Assembly (NCBI GenBank): GCA_032160705.1
Contig: JAVHVE010000018.1
Location: forward strand, 62,001-126,000
Source: QHXM01 sp032160705
GTDB taxonomy: Bacteria > Acidobacteriota > Blastocatellia > Pyrinomonadales > Pyrinomonadaceae
Direction of reading: 5' to 3'
Length of the DNA stretch: 64,000 bases
Both the position numbers and the translations under genes were made by a program. Under the pieces are notes generated by a model. That model saw only the letters and a program-made list of their open reading frames with translations, had not been told where the DNA came from and made no database searches. Positions 60,426 through 64,000 of this stretch are shown in pieces; positions within the stretch are counted from its first letter, which is position 1; each line of letters starts with the position of its first letter.

Positions 60426-61493
60426 ATGAAACCACCATCGAGCAATAAATCAATCACAGCGCGCGCAGCGAATGCGCGCACGGTCTTTGGTCTTCTTCTC
60501 ATCCTGACGCTCCCGCTCCTTTTCCTGGCCTGTCCCGGTAAAGATTCCAGGCGAAACGGCAATGCCGGAAATACTGTAGCCACGCCCGCCGCTTCGCCAT
60601 TGGGGACGCCCGGTGCGCCCAAACTGGCAGTCGATGGAGCGCGCGCTTTCGAGCACGTGCGCAAGCAGGTTGAGTTCGGTCCGCGCCCTGCCGGGTCGGC
60701 TGAGCTTGCCAGAACGCGCGAATACATCTTAGCTGAGTTGAAATCCCACGGCGGCCTGAACGTGACGGTGGACGAATGGCAAGCGAAGACTCCAATCGGC
60801 GCGCGGGGAATGGCCAACGTGACGGCGGAGCTTCCGGGCGAATCGAGCGACGTGATTGTTCTCGGAAGCCACTACGATACAAAACTCTTCAAGGAGTTTC
60901 GCTTCGTCGGCGCGAACGACGGCGCATCTTCCACAGGCGCGCTGCTCGAAATAGCACGTGTGTTGGCGACCAGCGGACAGAAGCCGCGCTTAACCTACCG
61001 CTTCGTCTTCTTCGACGGAGAAGAAGCCTTCTGCAAGAACTGGGACGACTGTCAGACGCCGGATGGGCCGGACAATACTTACGGCAGCCAGCGCTACGTC
61101 AAGCAACTGAAAGAGAAGAATGAGATCAAACGCGTGCGCGCAATGATTCTGCTGGACATGATGGGCTACAAAAATCTTGAGCTTGGACGCAACGAAACGC
61201 TGAGCACGAGGTGGCTGATTGATGCTGTTTGGGATACGGCGGGCGAACTCGGCTACGGTGAATATTTCATTGACGAGATCGAGCACTGCGACGGCGACGA
61301 CCATGTGCCGTTCTTGCAGGAAGGCATTGAATCGCTCGACATCATCCAGCTCGGCAGCTATGACTACTGGCATCGAGCAGAAGATACGCTTGATAAAATC
61401 TCCCCTCAAAGTCTGAAGATCGTCAGCGACGTTGTGCTGGCCAGCCTCCCGCGCATCGAACAACATTTACTCGGCACGCGTCCCCCGGCATAA
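60426..61493 (+). CDS. M28-family peptidase / glutaminyl cyclase-like lipoprotein
   Basis: 355 residues. The signal peptide has the lipobox LLFLAC (Cys near residue 36), so it is lipid-anchored. Zinc ligands and catalytic residues are in VLGSHYDTKLF, FVGANDGASSTGALLEIARV, FFDGEEAF and SYDYWHRAEDTLDKIS. The insertion after the EE pair (CKNWDDCQTPDGPDNTYGSQ) and the C-terminal WHxxxDTLDKI match glutaminyl-peptide cyclotransferase-like M28 proteins. It could be an aminopeptidase or a cyclase that forms N-terminal pyroglutamate. Confidence 0.88.
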   Translation: MKPPSSNKSITARAANARTVFGLLLILTLPLLFLACPGKDSRRNGNAGNTVATPAASPLGTPGAPKLAVDGARAFEHVRKQVEFGPRPAGSAELARTREYILAELKSHGGLNVTVDEWQAKTPIGARGMANVTAELPGESSDVIVLGSHYDTKLFKEFRFVGANDGASSTGALLEIARVLATSGQKPRLTYRFVFFDGEEAFCKNWDDCQTPDGPDNTYGSQRYVKQLKEKNEIKRVRAMILLDMMGYKNLELGRNETLSTRWLIDAVWDTAGELGYGEYFIDEIEHCDGDDHVPFLQEGIESLDIIQLGSYDYWHRAEDTLDKISPQSLKIVSDVVLASLPRIEQHLLGTRPPA

Positions 61494-61528
61494 AAATTAC
61501 CGAAAGCCCGAAGGAGAGAATCCCGGTC

Positions 61529-61969
61529 ATGCTCAAAGCGCCTGATATTCTCGTTCCGGTAGATTTCTCGGAGTGTTCCGTCAACGCTGTGCGCGCTGCC
61601 GCAGGCGTGGCCGCGCCGGACGGCGAGATTACTTTGCTTCACGTCATCAACGAACATTTCATTGACGACGCTGTGGCCGCCGGGCTGGGGACTTCCGAAG
61701 AGATTACGGCGCGCATGCGCGAGCGTGCTGAGGCCGATTTCTCAACCATGCTCGAAGGGCTGGAGACGGGCGAAGTCAAAATCGCGCGGATGATCGTCAT
61801 CGGCATCCCTTTCGTGGAGATTCTGAAAATCACTCGTGATCTTGATTTGCCGATGATTGTGATGGGAATGCGCGGGCGCTCCATCCCGCCCGAAGAAGTC
61901 CTCTTCGGCTCAACCGCCGAAAAAGTTCTGCGCGGCTCGCGCGTGCCTGTTCTCTGCGTCCCGCTCTAA
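61529..61969 (+). CDS. Universal stress protein (UspA family)
   Basis: 146 residues. DILVPVDFSECSVNAVRAAA opens the alpha/beta fold. The ATP-binding motif G-x2-G-x9-G-S/T is present as GMRGRS...FGSTAEKVLRGSRVPVLCV, so it should bind ATP. It stands alone between the M28 peptidase and the AraC regulator. GGAGA lies upstream of the ATG. Confidence 0.92.
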   Translation: MLKAPDILVPVDFSECSVNAVRAAAGVAAPDGEITLLHVINEHFIDDAVAAGLGTSEEITARMRERAEADFSTMLEGLETGEVKIARMIVIGIPFVEILKITRDLDLPMIVMGMRGRSIPPEEVLFGSTAEKVLRGSRVPVLCVPL

Positions 61970-62094
61970 AAGAGGGTCGCCGAGTTGGGTTGCAGGTCAA
62001 AACTCTAGTTCTAACAGCCGCGCGTGTAGGTGGAGGTTCAATTTGCAGAGTGTTGAGCTGCACAGGGCTCAGTTAAACAGCTTTGAGGTTTGGC

Positions 62095-63252
62095 ATGGAG
62101 TCATCGCTTAATCTTCAAGCAATCCTGACCATTTTAGGGGCAGCACAGGCGGTTTTGTTTGCGGGCGCGCTGCTCGGCACAAAGCGGGGTAATCTCCATG
62201 CTAATCGTGTCCTTGCTGCGCTTCTGTTATCCGTCTCCGTCCTGCTGACGTGGGGCGTTCTTTCGCACACGCGCTACATGCTCCGCGTGCCGCATCTGGC
62301 ACAGCTCCATGTTCCTTTCCAGTTCCTCATCGGGCCACTCGTTTTCTTCTATGTGCGAGCACTAATGGAGAATCACAACGGCTTAGGCCGACGCGACCTC
62401 TGGCACTTTGTCTCTTCGTTGATTTGTCTGGTCTACCTGACGCCTTTCTACTTCCAGAGCAGCGAATATAAACTCAACTACCTGCTCGCGGCTTACCGCA
62501 GCTACCCGACGGAGTGGCATGTGCGGACGATTCTGCTCATGGCGCAGGCATTGGCTTACCTCGTCATCATCATCGCTACGATTCCAAAGCTCCGCGTGCG
62601 AAAGAAAGATGCGAGGGCGGCGAACATTGATCCGTCCGATTTGTTCTGGGCACGCACATGGGTGGGAATCTTCACAGTCATTTGGCTGGCCGGGGTGTTT
62701 CGCTACGCCTTCGATTACAGCGTCCAGACCAATCTCATCGTGCCGCTCTTTTTTTCCGCCTTTATCTACGTCGCGGTTTATCAGAGGCTGCGCCGACCAG
62801 AATTGCCGGACAATATAGAAGGCGGGGTTGAACCCGCCGCGAGCGCGCCTGCGGATATGACGGCGATCAAGAAGTATGAGAAATCAACTCTCACAAAGGA
62901 TAGGGCTGACAGGTATGTTCGCAGGCTGGTGGAAACGATGGAGAAAGAGAAGCTCTATCTTGATAGCGAGCTGACGCTGCAAAAGCTGGCACAGCGGCTT
63001 TCGATCCATCCGCACCATCTCTCGCAGATAATCAACGAGCGCCTCAATCAGAACTTTTTCGATTTCATCAATTCCTACCGCGTCGAAGAAGCCAAAAAAC
63101 GGCTCATTGACCCGAGCGAGAAACATTTCTCCATTATCGCCATCGCCGGGGAAGTCGGCTTCAACTCGAAATCCGCCTTCAACTCGGTCTTCAAAAAGTA
63201 CGTCAACATGACCCCCTCCGAGTGGAGAAAAACCTACAGCAACGGGCATTGA
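62095..63252 (+). CDS. 7TM-type AraC-family transcriptional regulator
   Basis: About 385 residues. Seven hydrophobic segments occupy roughly the first 235 residues (LTILGAAQAVLFAGALLG; LHVPFQFLIGPLVFFYVRAL; and later helices). A cytoplasmic AraC helix-turn-helix pair follows: LTLQKLAQRLSIHPHHLSQI, then FSIIAIAGEVGFNSKSAFN and FKKYVNMTPSEWRK. It would sense a signal at the membrane and bind DNA directly. The following hydrolase gene, on the same strand, is a possible target. Confidence 0.92.
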   Translation: MESSLNLQAILTILGAAQAVLFAGALLGTKRGNLHANRVLAALLLSVSVLLTWGVLSHTRYMLRVPHLAQLHVPFQFLIGPLVFFYVRALMENHNGLGRRDLWHFVSSLICLVYLTPFYFQSSEYKLNYLLAAYRSYPTEWHVRTILLMAQALAYLVIIIATIPKLRVRKKDARAANIDPSDLFWARTWVGIFTVIWLAGVFRYAFDYSVQTNLIVPLFFSAFIYVAVYQRLRRPELPDNIEGGVEPAASAPADMTAIKKYEKSTLTKDRADRYVRRLVETMEKEKLYLDSELTLQKLAQRLSIHPHHLSQIINERLNQNFFDFINSYRVEEAKKRLIDPSEKHFSIIAIAGEVGFNSKSAFNSVFKKYVNMTPSEWRKTYSNGH

Positions 63253-63455
63253 AAGTTCCTCACAAAACTGAACGCCAAACTGCCTGTCCTCTTAATTCCT
63301 TCCTTCAATCCGTGCTTTGACCCATGAAAAGCGCCGGACTGATAAGTTCAAACGTCCAGACTTATCAAACGGGACGTATTTTCAAAGAATATCTCGTATC
63401 TTCCTGTTGAACCCACATGCGGGCTTCAAACCTTTACGGAAGGAATCAAGCTATT

Positions 63456-64000
63456 ATGTTCAAGTCTCTCACGACGGATAAAAATTTCACCCCGATGCTT
63501 CTCGCAGTAGTGCTGGCGGCATTTCTTTACGCGCCCGGTGCGCTGGCGATACAGACAGGCTCAGAAGTGAAATATGAGCCATTCACCTTCGAAACGAATG
63601 ACGGAAGAAAACTCCCGGCTGAACTGGGAAGAATTAAAGTTCCTGAGAATAGAAGCCGCGCCGACGGCAAGACAATTGATCTGGCCTTCATGCGGCTCAA
63701 AAGCACGGCGAAGAATCCGGGGCCGCCGCTCGTTTTGCTCGCGGGCGGGCCGGGCGGCTCAGGCATTGCCGAAGCCCAAATCTTTTTCCACATCTTTGAG
63801 CCCCTGCTTGCGTTCGGAGACATCGTCGCCTTTGAACAGCGAAGCACGGGGCGGTCGAGGCCATATCTCGCTTGCTCGATTAAAGGTTTTGAGTTGGACT
63901 CGCTCATCAGCCGCGAAAACATGCTGCGCTACGCGGTAGAATATTTTCGCCCCTGCGCCGAATCATGGCGCGCCAAAGGTATTGATCTTTCGGCTTATAA
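63456..64000 (+). CDS. Alpha/beta hydrolase (S33/TAP-like), 5' part
   Basis: The frame runs from an ATG with GGAAGGA upstream to the window edge, 181 codons, no stop. A signal peptide (LLAVVLAAFLYAPGALA) is cleaved near residue 32. The mature part has LPAELGRIKVPENRS and the oxyanion motif VLLAGGPGGSGIAEAQ, then DIVAFEQRSTGRSRP, typical of prolyl-iminopeptidase/TAP-like secreted hydrolases. The nucleophile and His lie beyond the window. Confidence 0.88.
   Translation, partial: MFKSLTTDKNFTPMLLAVVLAAFLYAPGALAIQTGSEVKYEPFTFETNDGRKLPAELGRIKVPENRSRADGKTIDLAFMRLKSTAKNPGPPLVLLAGGPGGSGIAEAQIFFHIFEPLLAFGDIVAFEQRSTGRSRPYLACSIKGFELDSLISRENMLRYAVEYFRPCAESWRAKGIDLSAY

Overview
The window is GC-rich, densely packed chromosomal DNA from a diderm bacterium. 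It encodes TonB, several lipoproteins with lipoboxes, and periplasmic enzymes. Three things suggest an Acidobacteriota-type genome, possibly Blastocatellia: the mix of gene families, secreted proteins ending in a FKNQGDC...NTGK motif, and abundant intergenic hairpins. That placement is an inference; the window has no rRNA or other phylogenetic anchor gene.

Layout. (1) 0.2-4.2 kb: radA, a membrane PIN/TRAM protein, ispD and ispF, an order also known from Firmicutes. (2) 4.3-14 kb: nucleoside uptake and salvage. It holds pyrimidine-nucleoside phosphorylase, a BMP-type lipoprotein, an ABC ATPase, two permeases, purine nucleoside phosphorylase, uridine kinase, cytidine deaminase and an exported amidohydrolase, and ends at a terminator. 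(3) 14-21.4 kb: a TonB-domain protein, then an Rrf2 regulator with three cysteines and sufBCDSU for Fe-S assembly. (4) 21.7-26.6 kb: an OSBS/N-acylamino-acid-racemase-type enzyme, an M20 peptidase, exonuclease III, a histidine phosphatase and an NAD(P)H-hydrate dehydratase. (5) 26.6-29.8 kb: a long structured leader, then a small membrane-anchored protein and a secreted metalloprotease with thrombospondin type 3 repeats. (6) 30.2-42.5 kb: reductive pyrimidine catabolism (PreA, dihydropyrimidinase, beta-ureidopropionase, NCS1 permease, class III aminotransferase, aldehyde dehydrogenase), interrupted by a decayed REP-associated transposase and a MazF-type toxin-antitoxin pair. (7) 42.9-50.9 kb: a second FKNQGDC-tailed secreted protein, an FHA-GAF-cyclase, feoAB with a Cys-rich partner under a probable Fur box, and a tandem DUF3108 protein. 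(8) 51-56.7 kb: pyrF and pyrD facing pyrR, pyrB and pyrC, so de novo pyrimidine synthesis lies close to pyrimidine degradation and salvage. (9) 58.6-64 kb: a tRNA-Leu(UAA) interrupted by a group I intron, Fur, a ferredoxin, an M28 peptidase, a universal stress protein, a 7TM AraC regulator and the start of an alpha/beta hydrolase.

The most unusual material is between genes. Thirteen hairpins have arms built from tandem 7-nt words. The word differs from locus to locus, but the design is constant, and the 3' arm usually runs straight into the next start codon with no Shine-Dalgarno sequence. Two further loci hold degenerate tandem arrays with a 21-bp period and a palindromic unit. Two intergenic regions hold concentric nests of three different REP-like palindromes. 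Heptanucleotide repeats and an intron-containing tRNA-Leu(UAA) are both known best from cyanobacteria, so finding them together here is striking.
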